Notes: generated from the letters alone by a model not told the origin. A DNA stretch of 64,000 nucleotides from an uncultured Psychroserpens sp. (GCF_947500255.1 NZ_CANMRL010000003.1:186001-250000); one strand, 5' to 3'. Counted from the stretch's first letter, positions 35,796 through 45,649 are shown. Numbers and translations are program-made.

Positions 35796-36884
35796 ATGGC
35801 ATCAAAAAGTATCCTAAATAAAAAATCACTCGATTTCCTTGAAAAATATTTAAATAATGCAGCACCTACAGGTTATGAATGGAACGGTCAAAAGGTTTGG
35901 ATGGATTATCTAAAACCTTATGTAGACGAGTTTATCACTGACACCTACGGAACGGCAGTTGGCGTAATCAACCCAAAAGCTAAGTACAAAGTAGTTATTG
36001 AAGGTCATGCAGATGAAATTTCATGGTATGTAAATTATATTTCAGATAACGGATTGATCTATGTGATCAGGAATGGAGGAAGTGATCATCAAATTGCTCC
36101 AAGTAAAATTGTAGATATCCATACTAAAAAAGGGATTGTCAAAGGTGTCTTTGGTTGGCCAGCTATCCACACAAGAAGTCGCGCAAAGGAAGAACCACCA
36201 AAACCAAACAATATTTTTATAGATTGCGGTTGCAGCAATAAGAAAGAAGTCGAAAAACTAGGAATACATGTTGGTTGTGTGATCACATATCCCGACACTT
36301 TTCATATTCTAAATAAAAATAAATTTGTTTGTCGTGCATTAGACAATCGAATGGGCGGATTTATGATTGCCGAAGTAGCCCGATTACTAAAACTGAATAA
36401 AAAGAAATTACCTTTTGGTTTATATATCACCAACTCCGTTCAAGAGGAAATTGGATTACGTGGTGCTCAAATGATTACAGATACTATCAAACCAAACGTA
36501 GCAATAGTTACTGACGTTACGCACGATACAACAACACCAATGATTGATAAAAAGAAAGAAGGTCATTTACAAATTGGTAAAGGTCCTGTTGTAGCCTATG
36601 CACCAGCAGTACAACAAAAATTGCGTGATTTAATAACAGATACTGCTGAAGAAAAGAAAATACCATTCCAACGTTCTGCCTTGTCTAGAGCCACTGGTAC
36701 AGACACAGATGCATTTGCTTATAGCAATGGAGGTGTTGCCTCTGCATTAATCTCTTTACCATTGCGTTACATGCATACAACTGTTGAAATGGTGCATCGT
36801 GATGATGTGGAAAATGTCATTAAAATGATTTATGAAACACTTCTTAAAATTAAAGATGGAGATACATTCTCTTATTTTGAATAA
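35796..36884 (+). CDS. M42 family metallopeptidase
   Basis: A 362-aa dinuclear metal aminopeptidase related to deblocking aminopeptidases and cellulase M. The start MASKSILNKKSLDFLEK at 35796 is preferred; the ATG-containing extension from 35730 gives an unlikely aromatic leader. The metal ligands appear in order: HADE (VVIEGHADEISW), RALDNRMGG, the general base and ligand in VQEEIGLRGA, DVTHDTTTP, and a C-terminal HTTVEMVHRDDV. The substrate is unknown. First gene of a run with an aminotransferase, NUDIX and PrsW (gaps 6, 4 and 19 nt). Confidence 0.9.
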   Translation: MASKSILNKKSLDFLEKYLNNAAPTGYEWNGQKVWMDYLKPYVDEFITDTYGTAVGVINPKAKYKVVIEGHADEISWYVNYISDNGLIYVIRNGGSDHQIAPSKIVDIHTKKGIVKGVFGWPAIHTRSRAKEEPPKPNNIFIDCGCSNKKEVEKLGIHVGCVITYPDTFHILNKNKFVCRALDNRMGGFMIAEVARLLKLNKKKLPFGLYITNSVQEEIGLRGAQMITDTIKPNVAIVTDVTHDTTTPMIDKKKEGHLQIGKGPVVAYAPAVQQKLRDLITDTAEEKKIPFQRSALSRATGTDTDAFAYSNGGVASALISLPLRYMHTTVEMVHRDDVENVIKMIYETLLKIKDGDTFSYFE

Positions 36885-36890
36885 ATACTT

Positions 36891-38048
36891 ATGAGTATTC
36901 AACATCAAAAACACCTTTTCAGTATTCCTGAAGACGTTACTTATCTAAATATAGCTAGCCTCTCTCCCTCTTTTAAAGCTGTTGAGAAAGCTGGTCTTGA
37001 TGCCGTACTACAAAAAAGCAAACCCTATACAATTCCGGTTTCAGATTTTTTTGATCCTGTAACTGAACTCAAGCATTTATTTGCAAAACTCATTGACACA
37101 GATGAACCTGAACGTATAGCAACCATCCCTTCCGTTTCCTACGGAATGGCTACTGTTACTAACAATATCAAACTCAATCCCAATGATGAGATTTTAGTTA
37201 TTGAAGAGCAGTTTCCGAGTAATATCTATGCTTGGAGGAAACTTGCAGAAACTTATGATGCAAAAATTATAACCATAGCTAGCCCAAATCTTACAGAAGA
37301 TAATGGCAAACAGTGGAATAAAGACATTCTTGACGCTATTTCCGATAAAACTGCTGTTGTGGCTTTAGGCAATATCCATTGGTCTAATGGAACAATTTTC
37401 GATTTAAAAGCTATAAGATCAAAAACAAGAACGCATGACGCTTTATTGATTGTAGATGGCAGTCAAACTATAGGTGCTTATCCGTTTTCAATTAAAGAGA
37501 TTCAACCAGACGCGCTTATTTGTGCTGGATACAAATGGCTCTTTGGTCCTTATGGATGTGCTTATGCATATTATGGAAATTATTTCGATAACGGAGAACC
37601 TATTGAAAACAATTGGGCCAACCGATTGAATAGTGAAAAATTAGCTGACCTTACTAATTATGAAGCGCGTTACAAACCTCTAGCTAATAGATATGCTGTA
37701 GGTGAAAGTGGCAATTTCATTTATGTGAAAATGCAAATCGAAGCACTAAAACAAGTGATTCAATGGAAATCGAATACTATTCAAGAGTATTGCAGATCTA
37801 TTTCTCTATCTGCTACAGAACAATTAATAGCTTTAGGCTGTCAAATTGAACACCCAGAAAATAGGACACATCATTTGTTTGGTGTTAAACTGCCTGAAAA
37901 CCTTGATATCAAGAAACTCAAAACGGCACTACAAGAACAGCAGATTTACGTATCATTTAGAGGTAAATTCATTCGAATTTCCTGCCACTTCTACAATACT
38001 AAATCCGATTTTGAAACCTTAGTTAATTGCATTAAATCTGTACTCTAA
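36891..38048 (+). CDS. Class V aminotransferase-fold PLP enzyme
   Basis: A 385-aa type-I fold PLP protein related to the SufS/IscS and kynureninase-like group. The cofactor-binding features are NDEILVIEEQFPSN, VDGSQTIGAYPF (Asp and the pyridine stack) and YKWLFGPYG with the PLP-binding Lys. There is no cysteine in the position of a desulfurase nucleophile, so this is probably an aminotransferase or a lyase with small-molecule substrate. Substrate unknown. It lies 6 nt after the M42 gene. Confidence 0.85.
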   Translation: MSIQHQKHLFSIPEDVTYLNIASLSPSFKAVEKAGLDAVLQKSKPYTIPVSDFFDPVTELKHLFAKLIDTDEPERIATIPSVSYGMATVTNNIKLNPNDEILVIEEQFPSNIYAWRKLAETYDAKIITIASPNLTEDNGKQWNKDILDAISDKTAVVALGNIHWSNGTIFDLKAIRSKTRTHDALLIVDGSQTIGAYPFSIKEIQPDALICAGYKWLFGPYGCAYAYYGNYFDNGEPIENNWANRLNSEKLADLTNYEARYKPLANRYAVGESGNFIYVKMQIEALKQVIQWKSNTIQEYCRSISLSATEQLIALGCQIEHPENRTHHLFGVKLPENLDIKKLKTALQEQQIYVSFRGKFIRISCHFYNTKSDFETLVNCIKSVL

Positions 38049-38052
38049 TAGT

Positions 38053-38607
38053 ATGGAAGATTATATCGATATCGCTGATAGAAAAGGAAAATTAACTGGC
38101 GTTTCGGCTTCAAAATCTGAAATTCACTCTAAGGGACATTTTCATCATACAGCACATATATGGTTGTTTACTTCAGATGGTGAAATTCTACTTCAGCAAC
38201 GTGCTGCTTCAAAACTGATTTGCCCATTGTTATGGGATGTTTCTGTTGCAGGTCATGTAGATGCAGGCGAAACCATAGAACAGGCTGCTATTAGAGAAAC
38301 AAAAGAAGAGATTGGTATTTCAATTTCCGAAGAACAACTCATTAAGATAGGTGTTTTTGAATGTTTTCAATCGTATTCAAACGGTATTATTGATAATGAG
38401 TTCCACAATACATACATCGTAAAATTTAACTTAGACATAGGGGATTTCACTCCAAACCCAAACGAGGTAGAAGCCTTAAAATTTGTTACGATTTCAGAAT
38501 TTAATGAGAAACTAGAGCATAGCGATATGAATAATCATTTCATATCAAGTAACAAAACCTACTATCAATTCGTTTTAGAAGCCATTAAAAATAACCTAGC
38601 TAAATAA
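38053..38607 (+). CDS. NUDIX hydrolase
   Basis: A 184-aa protein with the Nudix box GHVDAGETIEQAAIRETKEE then IG, the full GX5EX7REUXEEXGU pattern. The entry strand HHTAHIWLFTSDGEILLQQR and the phrase KLICPLLWDVSVAG resemble isopentenyl-diphosphate isomerase-like or diphosphate-hydrolysing NUDIX enzymes, but I cannot name the substrate. It lies between the aminotransferase and PrsW genes. Confidence 0.88.
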   Translation: MEDYIDIADRKGKLTGVSASKSEIHSKGHFHHTAHIWLFTSDGEILLQQRAASKLICPLLWDVSVAGHVDAGETIEQAAIRETKEEIGISISEEQLIKIGVFECFQSYSNGIIDNEFHNTYIVKFNLDIGDFTPNPNEVEALKFVTISEFNEKLEHSDMNNHFISSNKTYYQFVLEAIKNNLAK

Positions 38608-38626
38608 TTTTCACTACTTTTCGTTC

Positions 38627-39316
38627 ATGATCAATTTACTTGTACTCGCCATTGCTCCTATCTTTATAATTATTCTATACGTGTATTATAAGGATAAATA
38701 TGACAGGGAACCAAAAGGTCTTTTATTAGCAAGCTTTTTATTAGGAGCCATCATAAGTATTATTATTACAACCATAATCTATATTGGATTTGACATCATA
38801 CTTCCACTTAAAGATGAGTTTAGCGTGCCTCAACAGTTTGTAAAAGCATTCTTAGTTGTTGGCCTCACTGAAGAATTTAGCAAATATATAATTGTTCGGT
38901 TTTTCTCTCAGCCAAAAGATGCCTTTAACGAACCTTTTGATGGCATCATGTATGCAGTCATGGTATCTATGGGTTTTGCGGCTACAGAAAATATACTTTA
39001 TGTTTTAGAAGGTGGTTACGCCACAGGTATTTTAAGAGCTTTTACTGCTGTTCCGGCGCATGCTACATTTGGTATTTTAATGGGTTATTTTATGGGAAAA
39101 GCAAAATTCTCAAAAAATAGGATCAAACTCAACCTCTTTGGATTATTATTGGCTGTCACATTTCATGGGTTTTATGACTTTTTCTTATTTATAGATTTTA
39201 TTCCTGGTATATGGGTTGGCGCATTTATATCGCTTATTCTTGGTATTATATTATCACACAAAGCCATTAAAACTCATCAAGAGAATTCTCATTTCAATCC
39301 AAAAAATGGTTTATAA
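38627..39316 (+). CDS. PrsW family intramembrane metalloprotease
   Basis: A 229-aa protein with about eight hydrophobic segments. The active-site motifs are VGLTEEFSKY (EExxK), AATENILY (the second E/N motif), PAHATFGILMGY and TFHGFYDF (His residues), as in PrsW, which in Bacillus subtilis cuts an anti-sigma factor. No anti-sigma gene is beside it in this window; a possible target would be elsewhere. Last gene of the M42 run. Confidence 0.88.
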   Translation: MINLLVLAIAPIFIIILYVYYKDKYDREPKGLLLASFLLGAIISIIITTIIYIGFDIILPLKDEFSVPQQFVKAFLVVGLTEEFSKYIIVRFFSQPKDAFNEPFDGIMYAVMVSMGFAATENILYVLEGGYATGILRAFTAVPAHATFGILMGYFMGKAKFSKNRIKLNLFGLLLAVTFHGFYDFFLFIDFIPGIWVGAFISLILGIILSHKAIKTHQENSHFNPKNGL

Positions 39317-39355
39317 TTTCTATAATGTATTTTAATTATTTTGCTAAAAATAATC

Positions 39356-39382
39356 CGTTACGAAAACGTTATAATTCGTTAC
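39356..39382 (+). promoter_or_regulatory. Three phased CGTTA repeats upstream of the carboxylase operon
   Basis: CGTTA occurs at 39356, 39367 and 39377, start-to-start 11 and 10 bp, so all three face the same side of the helix. The outer two extend to CGTTAC. A TACCTTTA at 39380-39387 resembles the -7 box with one mismatch. This could be an operator array. Confidence 0.4.
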
Positions 39383-39410
39383 CTTTACTGCGAATAAAAA
39401 AACCATTTTA

Positions 39411-39896
39411 ATGAGTCAATCCTTTAAGGTAAATGTCAATTCATCATTCGATTTTGATATTTCAGAAACAGAAAGCTCCCAACTCAACAGCATCAAAACT
39501 TCAGCAAGCGAACATCATGTTTTACATGAAAATTCATCATACAAAACTGAAATAACTAGATCAGATTTCAACAAAAAAGAATTTCAAGTAAAAGTTAACA
39601 ACAATACTTATAATGTAAATATTATAAATGAGTTAGACTCATTAATAAAAGAAATGGGATTTGAAATAGGTAGCTCAAAAATTGTTAATGATATTAAAGC
39701 ACCTATGCCTGGATTAATTCTTGAAATTAATGTAAAGAATGGTCAAGAAGTTAGCGAAAATGACACGCTTTTAATCTTGGAAGCCATGAAAATGGAAAAT
39801 GTACTTACCTCTCCTAGAGATGGTGTCATAAAATCTATTTCAGTAGAAAAAGGTGATGCCGTAGAAAAAAATCAATTGCTCATAGAATTCGAATAA
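39411..39896 (+). CDS. Biotin carboxyl carrier protein subunit of an acyl-CoA carboxylase
   Basis: A 161-aa protein. The C-terminal biotinyl domain (about 92-161) has the biotin-accepting lysine K127 in EAMKMEN, with the P-M-P-G hinge at 98-101. Residues about 1-60 form a Ser/Thr-rich, poorly structured N-terminal region, and 60-90 a strand-helix link (FQVKVNNNTYNVNIINEL). It is the first of three genes with the biotin carboxylase (1 nt gap) and carboxyltransferase, so it is the carrier of that complex rather than of fatty-acid AccABCD alone. Confidence 0.9.
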   Translation: MSQSFKVNVNSSFDFDISETESSQLNSIKTSASEHHVLHENSSYKTEITRSDFNKKEFQVKVNNNTYNVNIINELDSLIKEMGFEIGSSKIVNDIKAPMPGLILEINVKNGQEVSENDTLLILEAMKMENVLTSPRDGVIKSISVEKGDAVEKNQLLIEFE

Positions 39897-39897
39897 A

Positions 39898-41337
39898 ATG
39901 AAAAAAATATTAGTAGCTAATCGTGGAGAAATTGCAATTCGCGTCATGCTTACAGCAAAAAAAATGGGTATTAAAACAGTAGCTGTTTATTCAACTATCG
40001 ATAGACATTCTCCGCATGTAAAATATGCAGATGAAGCTGTACTTATTGGTGAAGCTCCTTCTAATCAATCTTATCTATTAGGTGATAAAATTATAGAGGT
40101 TGCAAAAAGCTTAGATGTTGATGGTATTCATCCAGGTTATGGGTTTTTAAGTGAAAATGCAGATTTCGCTGAACTTTGTGAAGCAAACAACATTACATTT
40201 ATTGGCCCAAAGTCTAAAGCTATTAGAGTCATGGGTAGCAAACTAGCTGCAAAGGAGGCTGTTAAAGCTTATGATATACCAATGGTCCCTGGAACAGATG
40301 AAGCTATTACAGACATTCCTGAAGCTAAAAAAATCGCAAAAGATATTGGTTTTCCAATATTGATAAAAGCCTCTGCTGGAGGTGGTGGAAAAGGAATGCG
40401 TATCGTACAAAATGAAGAGGAATTTGAATCTCAAATGGATCGAGCTATTAGTGAAGCTGTTAATGCATTTGGTGATGGCTCTGTATTTATTGAAAAATAC
40501 GTCACGTCTCCTCGTCATATTGAAATACAGATAATGGCAGATACACATGGTAATATCATCCACTTATTTGAGCGTGAATGCAGTATTCAAAGACGTCATC
40601 AAAAAGTCGTTGAAGAAGCTCCATCAAGTGTGCTAAGTCCTGAACTTAGACAAAAAATGGGAGACGCAGCCGTAAGAGTTGCTCAAGCATGTGATTATGT
40701 TGGTGCTGGAACTGTAGAATTTTTGTTGGACGATACTCACAATTTCTATTTTCTTGAAATGAATACACGTTTACAAGTTGAACATCCCGTATCAGAGATT
40801 ATTACTAATACCGACTTAGTAGAACTTCAAATTCGAGTGGCTCGTGGTGAAGTATTAGCTCTAAAGCAAGACGATCTTGAAATTCATGGTCACGCTTTAG
40901 AATTACGCGTTTATGCCGAAGATCCTCTAAATGATTTTTTACCTAGCGTAGGAACTCTTGAGACGTACAAACTTCCTAAAGGAAAAGGCATTAGGGTTGA
41001 TAATGGATTTGAGCAAGGTATGGAAATCCCTATCTATTATGATCCAATGATCTCTAAACTTATTACCTACGGAAATACACGTGATGAAGCTATATCTTTA
41101 ATGCTAAAGGCTATTGACGATTATCATATTGAAGGAATCCAAACGACTTTACCTTTTGGAACTTACGTTTGTGAACATGAGGCTTTTAAAAGTGGAAACT
41201 TCGATACTCATTTTGTGAAACGTTATTATGCGCCAGAGGATTTAATCGATCAACAAAAAACTGAAGCCAAAATTGCAGCTCTTGTTGCCGTAAAACACTA
41301 TTTAGAAGAGCAAAAACTTTTGCGTATTCCAAATTAA
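39898..41337 (+). CDS. accC: Biotin carboxylase subunit
   Basis: A 479-aa ATP-grasp enzyme that carboxylates biotin on the BCCP subunit using ATP and bicarbonate. Visible: the entry KKILVANRGEIAIRVM, glycine-rich ATP loop ASAGGGGKGMR, catalytic region IHLFERECSIQRRHQK, FLEMNTRLQVEHPVSE (metal and base residues). The length and C-terminal domain (IRVDNGFEQGMEIPIYYDPM) are normal. It serves the carboxylase of this operon, and may be shared with fatty-acid synthesis. Confidence 0.93.
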   Translation: MKKILVANRGEIAIRVMLTAKKMGIKTVAVYSTIDRHSPHVKYADEAVLIGEAPSNQSYLLGDKIIEVAKSLDVDGIHPGYGFLSENADFAELCEANNITFIGPKSKAIRVMGSKLAAKEAVKAYDIPMVPGTDEAITDIPEAKKIAKDIGFPILIKASAGGGGKGMRIVQNEEEFESQMDRAISEAVNAFGDGSVFIEKYVTSPRHIEIQIMADTHGNIIHLFERECSIQRRHQKVVEEAPSSVLSPELRQKMGDAAVRVAQACDYVGAGTVEFLLDDTHNFYFLEMNTRLQVEHPVSEIITNTDLVELQIRVARGEVLALKQDDLEIHGHALELRVYAEDPLNDFLPSVGTLETYKLPKGKGIRVDNGFEQGMEIPIYYDPMISKLITYGNTRDEAISLMLKAIDDYHIEGIQTTLPFGTYVCEHEAFKSGNFDTHFVKRYYAPEDLIDQQKTEAKIAALVAVKHYLEEQKLLRIPN

Positions 41338-41378
41338 ATTCAGTTTAAAATAAATCATTCAATAACATACCATTTTCT

Positions 41379-42920
41379 ATGGATTCAAAAATAAAAACCC
41401 TAAACGACAAATTACAAAAGGCCTATTTAGGAGGCGGACAAGTTAGAATTGATAAGCAGCATCAAAAGAAAAAACTCACTGCGCGTGAACGTGTAATGTA
41501 TTTTTTAGATGAAGGCTCTTTTGAAGAAATAGGTGCTTTAGTAACCCATAGAACAAAAGATTTTGGAATGGAAAACCAAAAATTCTATGGCGATGGTGTT
41601 GTTACAGGTTATGGTACAGTTGATGGACGTTTAGTATATGTCTTTGCACAAGACTTTACTGTATTTGGTGGCTCTCTTTCTGAAACTCATGCAGAGAAAA
41701 TCTGTAAAATAATGGACTTGGCCGTAAAAGTTGGAGCGCCTGTTATTGGATTAAATGATTCAGGAGGCGCCAGAATTCAAGAGGGTGTTCGTTCTCTTGG
41801 TGGTTATGCAGATATTTTTTACAGAAATGTACAGGCATCTGGTGTCATTCCGCAAATTTCAGCAATCATGGGTCCTTGTGCTGGAGGTGCTGTATATTCA
41901 CCAGCTATGACAGATTTTACAATTATGGTAGAAGATACGAGTTATATGTTCGTTACTGGGCCAAATGTTGTAAAAACAGTAACCAATGAAGAGGTTACAA
42001 GTGAAGAACTTGGTGGTGCAAGTACACACTCAACAAAATCTGGTGTAGCTCATAAAACATCATCAAACGATGTTGAATGCCTAGAGGATGTTAAAACCTT
42101 GCTAAGTTACTTACCACAAAATAACACAGAAACCCCTAAGCTTTTACCCTACAACCTACAAGACGAAATAAGAGATAGCTTATCTACAATAGTTCCTGAT
42201 AATGCTAATAAACCTTATGACATGCATGATGTAATCAAAGGTATCATAGATGAAGATTCTTTCTATGAGATTCATAAAGATCATGCTGAAAATATTATTG
42301 TTGGTTTTGCTCGTTTAGGTGGCCGTAGTATTGGTATTGTGGCCAATCAACCTATGTTTTTAGCAGGTGTACTGGATGTAAACAGTTCAAAAAAGGCAGC
42401 GCGATTTGTACGTTTCTGTGATTGTTTTAATATTCCTTTACTTGTACTAGAAGATGTTCCTGGTTTTTTACCAGGCACAGATCAAGAATGGAATGGTATA
42501 ATTGTTCATGGCGCAAAACTACTCTATGCATTTAGTGAAGCTACAGTGCCAAGAGTAACTGTAATTACACGAAAAGCTTATGGAGGTGCCTATGACGTTA
42601 TGAACTCAAAACATATAGGTAGTGATATGAATTTTGCTTGGCCTAGTGCCGAAATTGCCGTTATGGGAGCCAAAGGTGCTGCGGAAATCATCTTTAAAAA
42701 GGATATAAACGCTGCCCAAGACAAGGAAGCGAAATGGAAAGAGAAAGAGGCTGAATATGCTGAGCTTTTTGCAAACCCGTATAGCGCAGCAGAACGTGGT
42801 TTTGTTGATGAAGTTATTCTTCCAAAGAACACAAGAAGAAAGCTAATAAAAGCCTTTGCAATGCTAGAAGATAAAGTTGTTGATCGTCCAAAACGCAAGC
42901 ATGGAAATATTCCATTGTAA
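41379..42920 (+). CDS. Acyl-CoA carboxylase beta (carboxyltransferase) subunit
   Basis: A 513-aa crotonase-fold carboxyltransferase of the propionyl-CoA/methylmalonyl-CoA type: an N-terminal half with [13 protein letters not shown] and [13 protein letters not shown] (oxyanion glycines) and a C-terminal half with [16 protein letters not shown] and [10 protein letters not shown]. Together with BCCP and biotin carboxylase genes it forms a complete three-gene biotin-dependent carboxylase. Propionyl-CoA is the usual substrate for this subunit type, feeding methylmalonyl-CoA and succinyl-CoA; this is inferred from family. It converges on the AraC gene with 9 nt between stops. Confidence 0.9.
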   Translation: MDSKIKTLNDKLQKAYLGGGQVRIDKQHQKKKLTARERVMYFLDEGSFEEIGALVTHRTKDFGMENQKFYGDGVVTGYGTVDGRLVYVFAQDFTVFGGSLSETHAEKICKIMDLAVKVGAPVIGLNDSGGARIQEGVRSLGGYADIFYRNVQASGVIPQISAIMGPCAGGAVYSPAMTDFTIMVEDTSYMFVTGPNVVKTVTNEEVTSEELGGASTHSTKSGVAHKTSSNDVECLEDVKTLLSYLPQNNTETPKLLPYNLQDEIRDSLSTIVPDNANKPYDMHDVIKGIIDEDSFYEIHKDHAENIIVGFARLGGRSIGIVANQPMFLAGVLDVNSSKKAARFVRFCDCFNIPLLVLEDVPGFLPGTDQEWNGIIVHGAKLLYAFSEATVPRVTVITRKAYGGAYDVMNSKHIGSDMNFAWPSAEIAVMGAKGAAEIIFKKDINAAQDKEAKWKEKEAEYAELFANPYSAAERGFVDEVILPKNTRRKLIKAFAMLEDKVVDRPKRKHGNIPL

Positions 42921-42929
42921 TATCTATCC

Positions 42930-44039
42930 CTAGAGTTCTTTTGTGATTTTACTGAAATAGGAATTTGGAGTTTCATTTGTGAATTTTTTAAACGCCCTAT
43001 AGAAACTTGTTTTATTGCCAAATCCACATTCTTCTCCAATAGCTTGTATTGAAAGCTTTGATGCTGTTCCTTTTTTAAATAATTGCTTGGCTTCCTCTAT
43101 TCGGTATGAGTTGATAAAATCGTAAAAAGAGATATTCATATGTTCGCTCAATACCTGAGAAATATGATGAGAAGGCACATCTATTGCAACAGATAAGTCT
43201 TTTATCTTTAAATTGGTCTTAAGATACATTTTTTCTACAGCAACAGCATGAGTCAGTTTTTCATTAATTAAAATCTGTTCAGATTTATTTAAAGGTGATG
43301 TTTCATACTTAGTTTTGTTTTTTGAGAATACATCTTTTATATCCACTACCGAATAACTCAAAAGCAATATTGTAATGGCCATTAAACTTGCCAATACAAT
43401 TTCAGTAGTAATAGCAGAAACTCCTGTAATTAAAAATCCTGTTTGAAATATCATGTAAAATACGCATAGAACAATTAAGGTCCATGAAATACGATTGAGT
43501 ACTGACTTATTGCCGTTGAATTTTAACTTAATTAATTTTAATGAAACAACAACATAAATAAAAAACAGAATTATAAATAGGTTAGCCGATAGCCATTCTA
43601 TAAACGTAACATTTCCATCTGGTATATTTTTATAATAGTAATTAATAGTATTCACCTTAGCAGCTGTTGGTTGCATTAAATAAATAAACTGCTCAATAAA
43701 TGCAATTATAAATGGCAACGTATGCAACATATCCACTCTATTAAAAGTAAATCGCTTAGTATTAAAACTTTTTACAAACAAAAAATAAGAAGGCCCTAAA
43801 AGAAATAAAGTCGGATAACTAAGACCTAATAGATTTGGGTATTGCTTAATGATTTCAGTAGTAAAAAGCAAAAACGTATCTAAATGTAAAATCAGAAAAA
43901 ATAATAATGCTGCTAAAAACCATCTTGATATTCCCAGAGATCTTGCTCTAAATAATACCACTATTACAAAAAGTCCAATTAGAATGGTTCCTCCTAATAA
44001 GAATGTAAGTACAAATGCTGATGCTCCTAAACTATCCAT
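42930..44039 (-). CDS. Membrane-anchored AraC-family transcriptional regulator
   Basis: A 369-aa protein: about seven hydrophobic segments in the first 230 residues (TFLLGGTILIGLFVIVVLF, YFLFVKSF and following), then a linker and a C-terminal AraC HTH pair (about 265-365: LKIKDLSVAIDVPSHHISQV and the signature CGFGNKTSFYRAFKKFT). This layout, a 7TM-type sensor with an intracellular AraC domain, is common in Flavobacteriia. It diverges from the SRPBCC gene at 44195, so control of that gene and its neighbours is plausible. Confidence 0.88.
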   Translation of the reverse strand: MDSLGASAFVLTFLLGGTILIGLFVIVVLFRARSLGISRWFLAALLFFLILHLDTFLLFTTEIIKQYPNLLGLSYPTLFLLGPSYFLFVKSFNTKRFTFNRVDMLHTLPFIIAFIEQFIYLMQPTAAKVNTINYYYKNIPDGNVTFIEWLSANLFIILFFIYVVVSLKLIKLKFNGNKSVLNRISWTLIVLCVFYMIFQTGFLITGVSAITTEIVLASLMAITILLLSYSVVDIKDVFSKNKTKYETSPLNKSEQILINEKLTHAVAVEKMYLKTNLKIKDLSVAIDVPSHHISQVLSEHMNISFYDFINSYRIEEAKQLFKKGTASKLSIQAIGEECGFGNKTSFYRAFKKFTNETPNSYFSKITKEL

Positions 44040-44194
44040 AATAAAAACTTAATGCAATATAGTAAGCCTTTATTAATTGATAATAGCTTTTTATGATTTG
44101 CATTCAATCAATCGGTTTCAATTAATTAAGCGTGCCCCTTTTTACTAAAAAACATCACAGCAATCCTCTAATTTTAATCAAAATTATTTTTCAA

Positions 44195-44749
44195 ATGGTA
44201 CGTAAAATATTAAAATGGACTTCGATTATTATTAGTGCTTTAATTGTCATCATATTAGTTTATGGCAGCATACAATACTCAAAAGCAAAAGGCACTAATC
44301 ACTTTATTTCAGAACGCATTGTTGAGGCCCCAAAAGCTAAAGTGTGGCGTATCATATCAGATGTAGGTAATTACCATAAAGTCACTGCTGATGGTATTGA
44401 CGATGTTAAAATAATAGAAGGAGAAGGACTAGGTTTAAAACGTATATGTGCAGATCAAAATGGAAATAGTTGGGAAGAAACCTGTACGTCATGGATTCCC
44501 GAAAAAGAATTTGGTTTTGAAGTCAACACGCAAAAGGAAGACTATCCTCTTCCCTTCAAATCTCTTTCTGCAATCTGGAAAATAGATGCTATTAGTCCCA
44601 ACAAAACTAAAATAACCATAGACATGAGCTATGAATTTAAAAATGCATTCTTAGGTGGTTTATTTCTGAATTTAGGAGAAAAACAAGCCAAGAAAGATTC
44701 CAATTTTTTATTAGACAATTGGCAAAAAATGGCCGAAAACAATCAATAA
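44195..44749 (+). CDS. Membrane-anchored SRPBCC family protein
   Basis: A 184-aa protein with one N-terminal transmembrane helix (KWTSIIISALIVIILVYGSI) and a START/SRPBCC ligand-binding fold (about 38-180: FISERIVEAPKAKVWRIISD, LGLKRICADQNGNSWEETC). Start ATG 44195 is preferred to a GTG at 44132, since the added residues are odd. It diverges from the AraC regulator and is followed 15 nt later by the DUF1579-like/VOC fusion gene. Ligand unknown, but a hydrophobic one is typical of the family. Confidence 0.78.
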   Translation: MVRKILKWTSIIISALIVIILVYGSIQYSKAKGTNHFISERIVEAPKAKVWRIISDVGNYHKVTADGIDDVKIIEGEGLGLKRICADQNGNSWEETCTSWIPEKEFGFEVNTQKEDYPLPFKSLSAIWKIDAISPNKTKITIDMSYEFKNAFLGGLFLNLGEKQAKKDSNFLLDNWQKMAENNQ

Positions 44750-44764
44750 ATAAAACTTAAACTT

Positions 44765-45640
44765 ATGAAAAATACAATGAAATTTATACTGCTATTATGT
44801 ATATCACAAACTCTGGCACAAACGTCAAATACTATTCCCGAATGGTTCCAAAAGAACATGGAAGGTTCTATTGGGACTTGGGTTGCTGATAATGCTGAAT
44901 ACCAAAATGAAAATGAGCCTATGACAAGTTACGCAATGGATTGGAAATGGGGCATTGGTAAAACATCTATAACTGGTGAACTCTATGGTTATATTGACGA
45001 CAAAAAAGTTGGACCATTTTGGGAGTTTAGACAGTACTGGGATTTTAAAAAAAATGAAGGCATACTCATTCAATATGGAAGTGATGGCACTGTTGGTATA
45101 GGCCCATTAAAACAAATTTCGGATAGCGAAACCGAATTAACACAGATATTTACAACCCCATCTGGAGTTTCTACAACTCACGGACATCGCTCTAGCTTAA
45201 AACCAAATACATTAACAGTGAGTTCATTTACTATTGATGCTAATGAAAAATGGACTGTTAATAGATCGTATACTTGGAAGCTTACAAAAGCAAAAAAAAC
45301 CAACGATTTGGGCCAGCTATCATTATCTCTTAACGTTAAAGATATCAAAGCCTCTTATTCGTTTTATAAAAAATTAGGGTTTAAAAAAGCAGAAGGCAAC
45401 CTAGATCAAAACTGGGTGGTTTTATCTGATGGTAATTCAAAAATTGGGTTATTCCAAGGCATGTTTCCAAACAATACCATTACATTTAATCCCATAAATG
45501 CGCGAGAATTATATAAAGTAGCAACCTCTAAAAACTTACCTGTTGTTATGAAAACAGGAATGGATAAAAAAGATGGCAAAGCATCTTTCATGATTACAGA
45601 TCCAGATGGTAATCCTATTTTAATTGATCAACATAAATAA
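44765..45640 (+). CDS. Secreted fusion of a DUF1579-like domain and a VOC domain
   Basis: A 291-aa protein. Signal peptide to about residue 20 (LCISQTLAQ), then an N-terminal beta domain (about 22-180: FQKNMEGSIGTWVADNAEYQ, DWKWGIGKTSITGELYGYI) that resembles DUF1579/lipocalin-like proteins, and a C-terminal VOC domain (about 185-291: LSLSLNVKDIKASYSFYKKL, GLFQGMF, PDGNPILIDQHK). The C-terminal half is closely similar to the stand-alone VOC protein at 29242-29613. Export signal plus VOC is unusual. It is followed by a convergent amidohydrolase gene, 9 nt away. Confidence 0.75.
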   Translation: MKNTMKFILLLCISQTLAQTSNTIPEWFQKNMEGSIGTWVADNAEYQNENEPMTSYAMDWKWGIGKTSITGELYGYIDDKKVGPFWEFRQYWDFKKNEGILIQYGSDGTVGIGPLKQISDSETELTQIFTTPSGVSTTHGHRSSLKPNTLTVSSFTIDANEKWTVNRSYTWKLTKAKKTNDLGQLSLSLNVKDIKASYSFYKKLGFKKAEGNLDQNWVVLSDGNSKIGLFQGMFPNNTITFNPINARELYKVATSKNLPVVMKTGMDKKDGKASFMITDPDGNPILIDQHK

Positions 45641-45649
45641 GAGATTATG

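Noticed and set aside
44050-44103. AATGCAATA...ATTTGCATT inverted repeat between the AraC and SRPBCC genes
   Set aside because: The arms are about 45 bases apart and mismatched, in a very AT-rich stretch where such matches arise by chance.
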